NCBI GenBank assembly: GCA_009846685.1
Contig: VWVY01000002.1
Span: 434,001 to 498,000 of the forward strand
Reading direction: 5' to 3'
Origin: Rhizobiales bacterium SYSU XM002
GTDB taxonomy: Bacteria; Pseudomonadota; Alphaproteobacteria; Rhizobiales; Beijerinckiaceae
DNA length: 64,000 nucleotides
Made by a program: the position numbers and the translations under genes. Positions 26,065 through 34,821 of the stretch are shown here, one piece after another; positions within the stretch are counted from its first letter, which is position 1; every line of letters starts with the position of its first letter. A model generated the notes under the pieces. The model had not been told where the DNA came from, made no database searches, and saw only the letters and a list, made by a program, of their open reading frames with translations.

Positions 26065-27053
26065 CGGACGCATCCCGCACTCCCTTGCTCGAGGTTCGGG
26101 GCCTGACGACGATCTTCCCGACGCGCGCCGGGCCCGCGCGCGTGGTCGACGACGTATCGTTCCATGTTGACGAAGGAGAATGTCTCGGCGTTGTCGGCGA
26201 ATCCGGATCCGGAAAGAGCATCACCTTCCTGAGCGTTCTCGGCCTCGTGCGCCCGCCAGGAAAGGTGAGCGCCGAAAGAATGATGTTCGCCGGGCAGGAC
26301 CTGCTCGCTCTGGGAGAGCGTGCCCGCCGTGCGATCCGGGGGCGGGACATCGCCATTACCATGCAGGACGCATTGACCGCGCTCAACCCGGCCCTGACGG
26401 TTGCGACGCAGATCACCGAGGTGATGCTCGCCCATGACCGCGCCGGGTCGATGGACGAGGCCCGCGCGGCGGCCGTCGAGATGATGCGACTCGTCGGCAT
26501 TCCCGCAGCGGCGAAAAGGCTCGACGATTACCCGCACCAGTTTTCCGGCGGCATGCGCCAGCGCATCATGATCGCGACCGCGCTCGCCTGCCGCCCTCGG
26601 CTACTCATAGCCGACGAGCCGACAACGGCGCTCGACGTGACCATTCAGGCGCAGGTTCTCGAATTGATCGCCGAGTTGCGGCGGGAACTGCGTATGAGCG
26701 TCGTTCTGATCACCCACGATCTCGGTGTTGTCGTCGAGCAGGCCGACCGGATCATGGTGATGTATGCCGGGCAGGTCGTGGAGGAGGGCGCGGCCCGCGA
26801 GGTGATCGAGGACGCCGCACATCCATATACGGCGGGGCTGCTCGCTTCGATGCCGAGCCTCGATACGCTCGACCGGCCGATCCATCCCATTCGCGGGCAG
26901 GCGCCGATGCCCGGCCCGATGCCCCCGCTCTGCCGCTTTCTCGATCGCTGCGAGCGGACGACGGAAGCCTGCCGGAAATCCGTTCCCCTTCAGCCGATCG
27001 GTGGCGGACGCGCTTCGCGTTGCGTCTGGGCGGAGGAGGTGGCTCATGGCTGA
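26061..27053 (+). CDS. ABC transporter ATP-binding protein, DppD type
   Basis: 330 residues from the ATG overlapping the permease stop; longer in-frame sequence lies inside the permease gene. Walker A GESGSGKS is near residue 46. The signature [12 protein letters not shown], Walker [13 protein letters not shown] and the H-loop THDLG follow. The C-terminal oligopeptide-transporter extension has [15 protein letters not shown], the cysteine-rich tail typical of this family. It pairs with the next gene product. Confidence 0.92.
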   Translation: MTDASRTPLLEVRGLTTIFPTRAGPARVVDDVSFHVDEGECLGVVGESGSGKSITFLSVLGLVRPPGKVSAERMMFAGQDLLALGERARRAIRGRDIAITMQDALTALNPALTVATQITEVMLAHDRAGSMDEARAAAVEMMRLVGIPAAAKRLDDYPHQFSGGMRQRIMIATALACRPRLLIADEPTTALDVTIQAQVLELIAELRRELRMSVVLITHDLGVVVEQADRIMVMYAGQVVEEGAAREVIEDAAHPYTAGLLASMPSLDTLDRPIHPIRGQAPMPGPMPPLCRFLDRCERTTEACRKSVPLQPIGGGRASRCVWAEEVAHG

Positions 27054-28041
27054 GATGAAACCCCTGCTCGCGGTGCGTGCGGTCACGAAACACTTCACCA
27101 TACGGACGTCACCCGTCGAATGGCTGATGCGCGTGTCGCCTGCCAGCCTCAAGGCGGTTGCCGGTGTTTCCTTCGACGTAGCGCGGGGCGAGACGCTCGG
27201 GCTCATCGGCGAATCCGGCTGCGGAAAATCGACGCTCGGACGCACGGTGCTCAACCTCCACCGCGCCGACGGCGGCTCGGTTTCCTTCGACGGAAAAGAG
27301 ATTTCGGCCATGCCGGAGGCCGAATTCCGGCCCTACCGTCGGCGGATGCAGATCATCTTCCAGGACCCGTACGCTTCGCTCAATCCGCGTCGGTCCGTGG
27401 CGGAGATCGTCGGCCTGCCCCTGCGCCTGCATGAGGGCGCGAGCGCCCGTCAAGCCGAGGAGAAGGCTGCGGAATTCCTTCCCCGCGTCGGCCTGTCTCC
27501 TGAGCATCTGCGACGCTATCCGCACCAGTTCTCAGGTGGTCAGCGCCAGCGCATCGGCATCGCCCGGGCGCTGATCCTCAACCCTGATTTCGTCGTCTGC
27601 GACGAACCGGTTTCCGCGCTCGACGTCTCCATTCAGGCGCAGATCCTCGAATTGCTGATGCACTTCCGCCAGCGCTACGGGCTGACCTTCCTCTTCATCA
27701 GCCACGATCTCGCGGTCGTTGGCCGGATCGCCGACCGCATCGCCGTAATGTACCTCGGAGAGATCGTGGAGATCGGGCCAACGGCGGCCATTCTCGAAAG
27801 CCCGGCACACCCTTATACGCGCGCGTTGCTCGCGGTCGCACCGAGATTGAAGCGTCGGGCCGGGACGGAGCGGGTCGCGCTGAAGGGCGATCTACCGTCG
27901 CCGCTCGATCCGCCGAAAGGGTGCCGGTTCCATACCCGCTGTCCGCTCGCGAAGCCCATCTGCGCGACACTAGCACCGACCGTGACGGATCTCGGCACCG
28001 GGCATTCGGTTGCCTGCCACCTTCATGGAGGCGCGTCATGA
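27046..28041 (+). CDS. ABC transporter ATP-binding protein, DppF type
   Basis: 331 residues from the ATG at 27046, with GGAGGAGG upstream and an 8-bp overlap with the previous gene. Walker A GESGCGKSTLG, signature FSGGQRQRIGIAR, Walker B VVCDEPVSALD and a C-terminal CRFHTRCPLAKPIC tail are all present. It completes a five-part SBP-permease-permease-ATPase-ATPase importer. Its stop overlaps the start of the C45-family gene, so hydrolase and importer are translated together. Confidence 0.92.
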   Translation: MAEMKPLLAVRAVTKHFTIRTSPVEWLMRVSPASLKAVAGVSFDVARGETLGLIGESGCGKSTLGRTVLNLHRADGGSVSFDGKEISAMPEAEFRPYRRRMQIIFQDPYASLNPRRSVAEIVGLPLRLHEGASARQAEEKAAEFLPRVGLSPEHLRRYPHQFSGGQRQRIGIARALILNPDFVVCDEPVSALDVSIQAQILELLMHFRQRYGLTFLFISHDLAVVGRIADRIAVMYLGEIVEIGPTAAILESPAHPYTRALLAVAPRLKRRAGTERVALKGDLPSPLDPPKGCRFHTRCPLAKPICATLAPTVTDLGTGHSVACHLHGGAS

Positions 28042-29156
28042 CGAGTGCGTTCGGCCAACTCGTGCCGCTGCGACTTGCCGGTTCTCCCTACGAGAGAGGA
28101 CTGATGCAGGCGAGATCGCCCGGCGTTGCCGGCGATGAAATCCGGGCGACGTTCGATGCACGTTACGGCGCGGCGCGCGTCGTGCTCGATGGCTCTGAAG
28201 CGCAGGTCTATATCGAGCGCCAGCTGGCCTTTGCGAACGCTCATTGTCAGCCCGAGATGGAAGAACTGGCCGGCGTCTGCGAGGGTTTCGGCCTCGAACG
28301 TGACCGTGTTTTTGCCTTGATGCATCTCTCCATTCTGAACGGTCGGTTTGACATCGACGGCTGCACCGCCTGGGCGCGGGCGTTGCCCGAGGGCGGTGCG
28401 GTGCTCTGCAAGAACCGCGACCTCTCCGGCCCGCATCGCAACGGGCAAGCGGCCTTCCTCCACGAAGGCAGCGACATCGCCGGATCGCGCATGTTCTGCC
28501 TCGGAACGCTCGGTGCGCCGGGCGCCTATTCTTCCGGCATCAACGGCGATGGCCTTGCGCTGGCCGACACCGCGATTGCCGCGCCGATGCACGGGATCGG
28601 CTGGCTGCGCTATTTCCTGATGACACGCGTCCTCTCGACCTGTGCCACGGTCGCCGAGGCACTGGCGCTGATCGGGAGCTTGTCCCATGCCGGTGGCGGC
28701 AGCCTGATCCTTGCCGATGCGACGGGCGAGACCGCTGTCGTGGAACTCTATGCCGGTGGGGCGCGGATCGAACGCCGCGATCCCGCCTACCGGACCAATC
28801 ACTTCTGGACCGAGCCGGAAGCGCTGGTCGCGGAACGCGTGGGTGCGGCGGCTTGGCGCTCGACATCCGGTCGGCGCATGGCGCTGGCGCAGGCGCTTTC
28901 TGGCGGCCTCGGCCTCGGCGGTTTCGACGCGATCGCAGCCGTCATGGCCGATCATGCCGTCATGGCCGATCATGGTGCGGAAGGGCGCGAGGCGATCTGC
29001 CGCCATGGCGGCGAAGACGGCTCGCACACTGTTTCCTGCGTCGTCTTCCGTACGCGCGAGCGCCGCGTCATCCTTTCACAGTCGGCGCCGTGCCAACAGG
29101 TATGGCAGGCGATGCAGCTTGGCCATGCGCCAAGCGGGGCGGAGGGCCAGAGATGA
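28038..29156 (+). CDS. C45-family autoproteolytic acyltransferase/hydrolase
   Basis: 372 residues from the ATG overlapping dppF. Cys109 in IDGCTAWAR fits the self-processing nucleophile of peptidase family C45 (acyl-CoA:6-aminopenicillanate acyltransferase-like, Ntn fold), with KNRDLSG and YRTNHF further on as in that family. Members cleave or form amide bonds after splitting before the cysteine. There is no signal peptide, so it acts in the cytoplasm on what the importer brings in. An exact 18-bp tandem duplication at 28938-28973 repeats AVMADH. The stop overlaps the activator gene start. Confidence 0.82.
   Translation: MTSAFGQLVPLRLAGSPYERGLMQARSPGVAGDEIRATFDARYGAARVVLDGSEAQVYIERQLAFANAHCQPEMEELAGVCEGFGLERDRVFALMHLSILNGRFDIDGCTAWARALPEGGAVLCKNRDLSGPHRNGQAAFLHEGSDIAGSRMFCLGTLGAPGAYSSGINGDGLALADTAIAAPMHGIGWLRYFLMTRVLSTCATVAEALALIGSLSHAGGGSLILADATGETAVVELYAGGARIERRDPAYRTNHFWTEPEALVAERVGAAAWRSTSGRRMALAQALSGGLGLGGFDAIAAVMADHAVMADHGAEGREAICRHGGEDGSHTVSCVVFRTRERRVILSQSAPCQQVWQAMQLGHAPSGAEGQR
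28938..28973 (+). repeat. Exact 18-bp tandem duplication inside the C45 gene
   Basis: The 18-bp unit GCCGTCATGGCCGATCAT occurs twice in a row (28938-28955 and 28956-28973) and keeps the frame, giving AVMADH twice. It looks like a recent slippage event in a loop near the C-terminal part of the protein. Confidence 0.85.
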
Positions 29157-30142
29157 CCGATTCCGCCGTCCACCACATCCTCGGGCAGAGCGAGGCGATC
29201 GAGGGCATCCGCAGGCTGGTCCGCAAGGCCGCCGCCAGCCCGGCCCGTACCATTCTCATCTATGGCGAGACCGGCACCGGCAAGGGGCTGACTGCCCGCG
29301 CCATTCACGAACTCTCGCCGCGTGGTGCCGGGCCGTTTGTCGATATCAATTGCGCGGCGATCCCGGCGGAATTGCTCGAATCCGAATTGTTCGGTTTCGA
29401 GCGTGGCGCATTCACCGGCGCGAACCAGAAGAAGGTCGGCCTCGTCGAAGCGGCCGACCGCGGCACGCTGTTTCTGGACGAGATCCGCGAGCTGAGCCCC
29501 GTATTGCAGGCGAAGCTTCTCACGCTGATGGATACGCAGAGGTTCCGGCGGGTCGGTTCGGTCACGCCGATCGGCGTCGATGTGCGCTTTGTCGCCGCCA
29601 CCAACCGCATCCTCCTTAACGAGGTGAACGAGGGGCGCTTCCGCGAGGATCTCTATTACCGGTTGCAGGTCATCTCGATCAATCTGCCACCGCTGCGCGA
29701 GCGTGGCGAGGACATCCTGTTCCTGGCGCGGCACTTTCTCGCTGAGCTCTGCCAGCGCTATGGCCGCGCGCCGATGGCGATTTCGGATGACGTTGCGGGC
29801 ATTTTTCGCGCCTATCGCTGGCCGGGCAACGTGCGTGAGATGCAGAACCTGCTCGAAAGGATCGTCGCGCTCGAGGAGGCGGATGTCATCGGGCGGGGCC
29901 ACCTCCCGGCACGTGTGTTGCGCACGCTCACCGATGGTGGTCCGCATCCAGCGCGTGCCTCGGCGGCAGATTTCCATGCAGCGACCGAATCCTTCCAGCG
30001 CGACTTGATCGGCCGGGCGCTCTCCGCCCATGCCGGCAACGTCCACAGTGCGGCCCTCGCGCTCGGCCTCACGCGCCATGCCCTTCGCCACCAGCTCAAG
30101 AAGCTGGGCCTCGATCCATCGTCCTTCACCGGAAAATCCTGA
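29153..30142 (+). CDS. Sigma-54-dependent transcriptional activator without sensor domain
   Basis: 329 residues from the ATG overlapping the C45 stop. The AAA+ domain starts almost at the N-terminus: Walker A GETGTGKG at about 38-45, the sigma-54 contact loop GAFTGA at 85-90, Walker B GTLFLDEIRE and the arginine-finger region FREDLYYRL. The C-terminus is a Fis-type helix-turn-helix (NVHSAALALGLTRHALRHQL). There is no receiver, GAF or PAS domain, as in PspF and HrpR/S. It probably drives the sigma-54 promoter at 22501, so the operon may activate itself. How its activity is restrained is not visible. Confidence 0.9.
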   Translation: MTDSAVHHILGQSEAIEGIRRLVRKAAASPARTILIYGETGTGKGLTARAIHELSPRGAGPFVDINCAAIPAELLESELFGFERGAFTGANQKKVGLVEAADRGTLFLDEIRELSPVLQAKLLTLMDTQRFRRVGSVTPIGVDVRFVAATNRILLNEVNEGRFREDLYYRLQVISINLPPLRERGEDILFLARHFLAELCQRYGRAPMAISDDVAGIFRAYRWPGNVREMQNLLERIVALEEADVIGRGHLPARVLRTLTDGGPHPARASAADFHAATESFQRDLIGRALSAHAGNVHSAALALGLTRHALRHQLKKLGLDPSSFTGKS

Positions 30143-30153
30143 GGAGCTTCGTC

Positions 30154-31518
30154 GTGCCCCGGTCCATGAAAGTCATCTGCCCCAACGGCCATCTGGGGTT
30201 CGCGCCCTCGAAGCCGGAGAGCTTCGCCATCGGCGTCGAGGCCAATCCCGATATCATTGCCGCCGATTCCGGAAGTGACGACGTCGGCCCGGGCCCGCTC
30301 GGGTCCGATACCTCGACGAGCCCTGTTGCCTGGCAGACGCACGATCTCGAGATGATGCTGCTCGCCGCCCGCCGGAAGGGGGTGCCGATGATCATCGGCT
30401 CGGCAGGCGATACCGGCACCAACAGCCGCGTCGATCTCTACGTGCGCATCATCCGAGAATTGGCCGAGAAACATGATCTCGCGCCGTTCAAGCTTGGCTA
30501 TTTCTACTCCGAGGTAGACAAGGAATGGCTGCGCGGGAAAATCCGCTCGGACGATCCAGTGACGGGCCTTGACGCGCGCGAGAACCTCACCGAGGCCGAA
30601 CTCGACGCGACCGACCGCATTGTCGCGATGGCTGGCGTCCATCCCTTCATCAAGCTGCTCGACATGGGGGCGGATGTCATCATCGGCGGCCGTTCGAGCG
30701 ATTGCGCGATCTTCGCCGCGCCGGCAATCCGCGCCGGATACCCGCAAGCTCTGTCCTATTACCTCGGCAAGGTGCTCGAATGTGCCTCCTTCTGCGCCGA
30801 GCCCTACGGCGGCAAGGAAACCGTGATGGGCGAGATCACGGACGACGACGTCTCCGTCACCGCAATGAACCCCGGCCAGCGCTGCACGGTCGCGTCGGTC
30901 GCCGGACATGCGATGTACGAGCGCTCGAACCCCTTCTACGAATATGTGGCGGGCGGCTGCCTCGACATGAGCCAGTGCCATTATGAGGAAACCGGCCCGA
31001 AGACGACCCGCGTCACCGGACCGTTCTTCGCGCCGGTCGAGCGGGTCCGCGTCAAGCTCGAAGGCGCCGGCAAGGTGGGCGAGCGCTATGTCGGCATCGT
31101 GGGCGTGCGCGATCCCTATACCATCGCGCATATCGACAAGGTGATCGATTGGGCGAAGAGCCAGGCTCGCGAGCGCTTCGGCAACCAGTCCTACGAACTT
31201 CACTACAACGTCTACGGCCGTGACGGGGTGATGGGGGCGATGGAACCGGAGCGCACCGGCACCGGGCATGAGCTCGCTGTCCTCGTGCAGGGCGTCGCGC
31301 CAACGGCGGAACTCGCGGAGGAGGTCTGCATGACCGGCTCACGGCAGATGTTCTATGCGCGCCTGCCTGAGGTGAAGGGCACCGCAGGCTCGGTCGCTTT
31401 CGCGCTCGATGAGGTTCTGCGCGCGAGCCCCGCCTATCGCTGGACACTCAACCACACCGTCGGCGTCGACGATCCGCTCGAACTCTTCCCCTGCCATCTC
31501 GTAACTGTCGGCCAGTGA
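30154..31518 (+). CDS. AtuA-family protein (DUF1446)
   Basis: 454 residues from a GTG at 30154, with GAGGAG seven bases upstream. The sequence fits the acyclic terpene utilisation AtuA / DUF1446 family, including IAADSGSDDVGPGPLGSD near the start, IIGSAGDTGTNSRVDL and DVIIGGRSSDCAIFAAPA. The biochemical role of this family is not settled. Here it lacks the geranyl-CoA carboxylase and other atu partners and is followed by a DUF4387 gene, a frequent pairing. It probably acts on the compound imported and cleaved by the upstream genes. Confidence 0.85.
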   Translation: MPRSMKVICPNGHLGFAPSKPESFAIGVEANPDIIAADSGSDDVGPGPLGSDTSTSPVAWQTHDLEMMLLAARRKGVPMIIGSAGDTGTNSRVDLYVRIIRELAEKHDLAPFKLGYFYSEVDKEWLRGKIRSDDPVTGLDARENLTEAELDATDRIVAMAGVHPFIKLLDMGADVIIGGRSSDCAIFAAPAIRAGYPQALSYYLGKVLECASFCAEPYGGKETVMGEITDDDVSVTAMNPGQRCTVASVAGHAMYERSNPFYEYVAGGCLDMSQCHYEETGPKTTRVTGPFFAPVERVRVKLEGAGKVGERYVGIVGVRDPYTIAHIDKVIDWAKSQARERFGNQSYELHYNVYGRDGVMGAMEPERTGTGHELAVLVQGVAPTAELAEEVCMTGSRQMFYARLPEVKGTAGSVAFALDEVLRASPAYRWTLNHTVGVDDPLELFPCHLVTVGQ

Positions 31519-31541
31519 GCGGGCGAGAAAAGGATAATCCG

Positions 31542-31853
31542 ATGACCAGACTGACCGACCTCGCCAAGACGATCCGTTCCAAGAACGCGGGCACAGACAA
31601 GATTACATTCGACATCATCTTCACCGATCGCGCCAATTACGAGCGGGTGAAGGCCTCGAATGCGATCAACCGCGCCAGTATGGCCGCGCTCTACAAGATC
31701 GACGAGAAGCGGATCACCGATCTCGTGACCTTCGATCCGGCCTTCGCGATCAAGTTCACGATCCTGCGCGAGCGCCCCTCCGGCTCGGCGGGAGACGGGG
31801 ATATCTTCGGTGCGCAGCAATACGCGCCGCTGCTCTCGCTTGAGATTCCGTAA
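31542..31853 (+). CDS. DUF4387 protein
   Basis: 103 residues from the ATG at 31542, preceded by AAAAGGA. A GTG at 31515 overlapping the AtuA stop is an alternative start. The pattern LAKTIRSKNAGTDKITFDII, then VKASNAINRASMAALY and IKFTILRERPSGSAGDGDIF, fits DUF4387, which is commonly encoded next to or fused to AtuA-family proteins. It is likely the small subunit of a two-part enzyme. It is the last gene of the operon. Confidence 0.82.
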   Translation: MTRLTDLAKTIRSKNAGTDKITFDIIFTDRANYERVKASNAINRASMAALYKIDEKRITDLVTFDPAFAIKFTILRERPSGSAGDGDIFGAQQYAPLLSLEIP

Positions 31854-31893
31854 GCACGCCGGCTGCGAAGCCAAAGCCGGTCGCGGATTCCGC

Positions 31894-31917
31894 AGTATTT
31901 TGGAAGGGGATAATACT
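31894..31917. promoter_or_regulatory. AGTATT-N12-AATACT inverted repeat
   Basis: Six-base arms (31894-31899 and 31912-31917) flank a G-rich spacer in the gap between the DUF4387 stop and the LysR stop. It could form a transcript hairpin closing the operon. Without a T run this is tentative. Confidence 0.3.
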
Positions 31918-32003
31918 ATTCCCGAAACTGTTTGAAGTCCCAGACGGCGAACAGGGGCCGACCGAAGCGGCAAAGGAGCGGGAACGGACGAAGCGCCGCG
32001 CTG

Positions 32004-32930
32004 TCAGTTCCTGAACATTCCACACAATGCGGTGATCTGCTCGCGCAGCCAAGCATGCGCGGGATCGGGTGTGCGGCGCGCATGCCAATAGAGGCGCAGT
32101 TCAGGCGTCGGACCGTCAAAGGGAACGTCGAGCACCCGCAGACCTTCCGCAACACCAATTGATGACGCGAACTGTTCAGGAATTGCTGCTGCGATATCGC
32201 CACCTTTGACACTGGCGACGACGGCATGAAAGGTCGGAACCGCTAGCACCACGCGCCGTTTCCGGCCCATATTTGCAAGCGCGGCATCCGTCCAGCCGTT
32301 CATGCTGCCGTCGACGGAGCGGATTGCCCAGTCGAGCGCACAGAATGTGTCGAGCGATAGCGTCTTCCCCGGTTTCAAGCCGGCAATTGCCGGGTGATCC
32401 GCGCGGATCACGATCTTGAACGGCGAGTTGAACAGATGCGAGTATGAGACGAATTCAGGCGGCGCGAATTCCCGCTCCAGCGCCATGTCGATCGCATCGT
32501 CCTTGAGCATGCGCTCGACGTCCCCTGCCGCGCTGTCGAGAAAACGCAAACCGATCCCGCGCGAATGCCGGTTCAACTCCCGCATCAGCGGTGGAACGAA
32601 CAGGGTGCCGAAGAAATCCGCGCCCATCAGCGTGAAGGTTCGTTCGAGCCGCGAGGGGTCGAAACGCCGTTCGGCCACCAGCAGGCGCTCAAGCCCCTGG
32701 AGTGCATCGCGGATGCCCGGCGCAAGCGTTTCCGCGCGCGGTGTTGGCACCATGTCGTTGCCCACGCGAACGAAGAGCTTATCGTCCAGCAAATCGCGCA
32801 AACGCTGCAGCGCCGCACTCACAGCAGGCTGGCTGAGGCCGATCTGCTCGCCGGCGCGTGTGACGGAGCGTTCGCGCATCATCGCATCAAACACGCGGAG
32901 CAGATTGAGATCGAAAGCAGCAAAATTCAT
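32004..32930 (-). CDS. LysR family transcriptional regulator
   Basis: 308 residues from the ATG at 32930, the normal family start (MNFAAFDLNLLRVFDAMM); the longer frame to 33008 lacks a ribosome site. The N-terminal winged helix reads RSVTRAGEQIGLSQPAVSAALQRL. The effector-binding domain follows, beginning near residue 90. It is transcribed away from the cupin gene with a 111-bp gap that includes the palindrome AATCGATT (32955-32962). It probably controls the cupin and cytochrome c genes and itself. Confidence 0.9.
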   Translation of the reverse strand: MNFAAFDLNLLRVFDAMMRERSVTRAGEQIGLSQPAVSAALQRLRDLLDDKLFVRVGNDMVPTPRAETLAPGIRDALQGLERLLVAERRFDPSRLERTFTLMGADFFGTLFVPPLMRELNRHSRGIGLRFLDSAAGDVERMLKDDAIDMALEREFAPPEFVSYSHLFNSPFKIVIRADHPAIAGLKPGKTLSLDTFCALDWAIRSVDGSMNGWTDAALANMGRKRRVVLAVPTFHAVVASVKGGDIAAAIPEQFASSIGVAEGLRVLDVPFDGPTPELRLYWHARRTPDPAHAWLREQITALCGMFRN

Positions 32931-33041
32931 CACGCAAATGGAGCCCATAATATCAATCGATTTCAAGTCCGGTGCCGGATTCTTTATCTCGCGGTTCATC
33001 CGAAGCACGGGCCGTTCCGCCCAGAAATGCGAGAGAAAACC

Positions 33042-33524
33042 ATGACATGTCCCAAGAAGACAGTCTCAAACGGCGGTGACCTGATCTTCCGCGAAACCCT
33101 AGTCGAGATCCGGATGTCCGCCAACGACAACGCCGATCGCCTGTCGGTCATTGAGCATCGCATGCCTTGCGGAGAAGCCCCGCCACTGCATATCCACCGT
33201 ACCGAGGACGAAGTGTTCTATGTGCTGCGCGGCACGATGCGCTTCGAGGTTGGTGGCGCGATCATCACCGCCGGTGCCGGCGATGTTGTCATGGCACCGA
33301 AGGGTACGCCGCATCGTTTCATCGTCACGTCCGAAGACGGAGCGCATTGCCTCACGATTATGAAGGGTGGGGATTTCGAGACGGTGATCCGCGAGGTCTC
33401 CCGCCCGGCACATCCGCTCGAGATCTATGCACGGGCAAGCGGACCGGCCGATGATGCCGCAACGCTGATTGCATCGCTAGCCCGCAACAATATCGATGTA
33501 ATCGGCCCGCCACTCGCCGCCTGA
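33042..33524 (+). CDS. Cupin-domain protein
   Basis: 160 residues from the ATG at 33042. The first cupin motif is complete: HIHRTEDEVFYVLRG, with His50, His52 and Glu57 as likely metal ligands. The second motif is around GDVVMAPKGTPHRFIV. Single-domain cupins include dioxygenases, isomerases and sugar-binding proteins, and the reaction cannot be read here. There is no signal peptide. Position next to the divergent LysR gene suggests it is the LysR target. Confidence 0.85.
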   Translation: MTCPKKTVSNGGDLIFRETLVEIRMSANDNADRLSVIEHRMPCGEAPPLHIHRTEDEVFYVLRGTMRFEVGGAIITAGAGDVVMAPKGTPHRFIVTSEDGAHCLTIMKGGDFETVIREVSRPAHPLEIYARASGPADDAATLIASLARNNIDVIGPPLAA

Positions 33525-33612
33525 CGTACGCCTTTCCCCTCAAAATCGACCCCGCGTCGCCTCGGTTTGCGTCGAGGCCATGCATTTTCATGCGCAATTC
33601 ACAGAGACAGAC

Positions 33613-34194
33613 ATGAGACACGAATTCGAAGACGACGCCCGCCGGATAGAAGCCATATTGGCGCCGCAACCACCCCGTCGTTCCGGGGCGCGTACCGCCG
33701 CGATGGTCGCCATTTTTGCAGTCGCGATTGCTGGAACGATCAGCCTCGGAGCAAGTTGGGCTGGCCCATCGCGTATTGCTCGTGGCGAGTATCTGGCGAC
33801 CGTTTCCGGCTGCGGCGACTGCCACACGCCGGGGTACTTCTTCGGCAAGCCGGATGAGACCAAGCCGCTCTCCGGCTCCGAAGTTGGATTCGAAATCCCC
33901 AATCTCGGTGTCTTCCACGGCCCAAATCTTACCCCCGACAAGGAAACTGGCCTTGGTCGCTGGAGCGAGACCGAGATCGTCATGGCGTTGCGGACCGGCG
34001 TGCGCCCGGATGGTCGCGAACTCGCACCCATAATGCCCTGGCGGAACTTCGCGCGTTTCAACGATGAGGATGCGCGTGCGATTGCGGCGTATCTCAAATC
34101 GTTGAAACCGGTCAGCAACAAGGTCCCGGGGCCCTTCAGCGATCAGGAAAGGCCCACATCATTCGTAATGAAGATCGTCTCGCCAGAGAGGTAG
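33613..34194 (+). CDS. Membrane-anchored mono-heme cytochrome c
   Basis: 193 residues from the ATG at 33613; an ATG at 33580 is nearly as good. A basic cytoplasmic N-terminus leads to one membrane segment (about 30-48), then a periplasmic domain with the heme c motif CGDCH (67-71) and a likely axial Met in APIMPWRNF. The segment HGPNLTPDKETGLG is typical of cytochrome c subunits of membrane alcohol and aldehyde dehydrogenases. No dehydrogenase gene is adjacent. It sits 88 bp after the cupin gene, probably in the same unit. Confidence 0.85.
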   Translation: MRHEFEDDARRIEAILAPQPPRRSGARTAAMVAIFAVAIAGTISLGASWAGPSRIARGEYLATVSGCGDCHTPGYFFGKPDETKPLSGSEVGFEIPNLGVFHGPNLTPDKETGLGRWSETEIVMALRTGVRPDGRELAPIMPWRNFARFNDEDARAIAAYLKSLKPVSNKVPGPFSDQERPTSFVMKIVSPER

Positions 34195-34624
34195 TGCTGG
34201 CCGTGTATGAGCAAGCTCGGAAAGAAGAGAACTCGGCAAACTGGCGCATGCAAAGAGCTTAAGGTGGGGCATTTCATCCGGCGTAAACCGCCTGTTCAAT
34301 TGACATGTCGACCACAAGTTTCCTGACTTGGGGTCAGGCGGTTGTCGGCCTCCACAAGCCTCCACGATTTTGCACGCCAGCCAAGCCGAAAATCGGAGAC
34401 TCGGGGGCGCGGTTATCCCGTGGTTCCATCCAGCTTCTCGATCGAAAATCGTGTAATCTCGCGCGGGATCATGCTCCCGCGTTGAGGGGCGTGACTGCAA
34501 CCACCATGTAACGACGGATTTTCGGGGCGTCAGCGTCGACCCGCCACACCCCGCCCACTACACGCGAAAATTGCCGCCCGCGCATGAAGCGCCGCGTTTT
34601 CACAATTTCCGATGGCGGTTGAAA
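34195..34624. other. 430-bp gene-free stretch at the 3' side of tRNA-Pro
   Basis: No convincing gene on either strand. Base composition is more mixed than in neighbouring genes. Short decayed-looking frames (for example on the minus strand near 34350-34500) have no recognisable family. Because it abuts the 3' end of a tRNA gene, it could be the scar of a former integration, but no integrase remnant or direct repeat of the tRNA end is visible. Confidence 0.5.
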
Positions 34625-34702
34625 TGGTCGGAGTGGCGGGATTCGAACCCACGACCCCTAGTCCCCCAGACTAGTGCGCTAACCAGGCTGCGCTACACTC
34701 CG
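34625..34702 (-). tRNA. tRNA-Pro (anticodon GGG)
   Basis: On the minus strand the acceptor arm CGGAGTG (from 34702) pairs with CACTCCG (34629-34635), with encoded CCA at 34625-34627. The anticodon arm is CTAGT-CTGGGGG-ACTAG, giving anticodon GGG. The T arm GTGGG-TTCGAAT-CCCGC and the D arm GCGC-AGCCTGGTTA-GCGC are complete. It reads proline codon CCC and possibly CCU. Confidence 0.97.
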
Positions 34703-34713
34703 ACGTGGAGGGG

Positions 34714-34742
34714 CTTATAGGTGCTGCCGGCGGGGCTGGCAA
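34714..34742 (-). promoter_or_regulatory. Promoter of tRNA-Pro
   Basis: Read on the minus strand: TTGCCA (34742-34737), 17-bp spacer, TATAAG (34719-34714), ending 11 bases before the tRNA. This is a good sigma-70-type promoter. Confidence 0.65.
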
Positions 34743-34821
34743 TCTCTTTCCCATAGATATCGCAGCGGTGCCGCTGATGCGGTTTCTTCATCAATTTCCG
34801 CTAGGGCGGGAGGGGTGATGG

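Noticed and set aside
28038-30142. Frameshift or fusion between the C45 gene and the sigma-54 activator
   Set aside because: The 4-bp ATGA overlap and complete domains on each side show two normal coupled genes.
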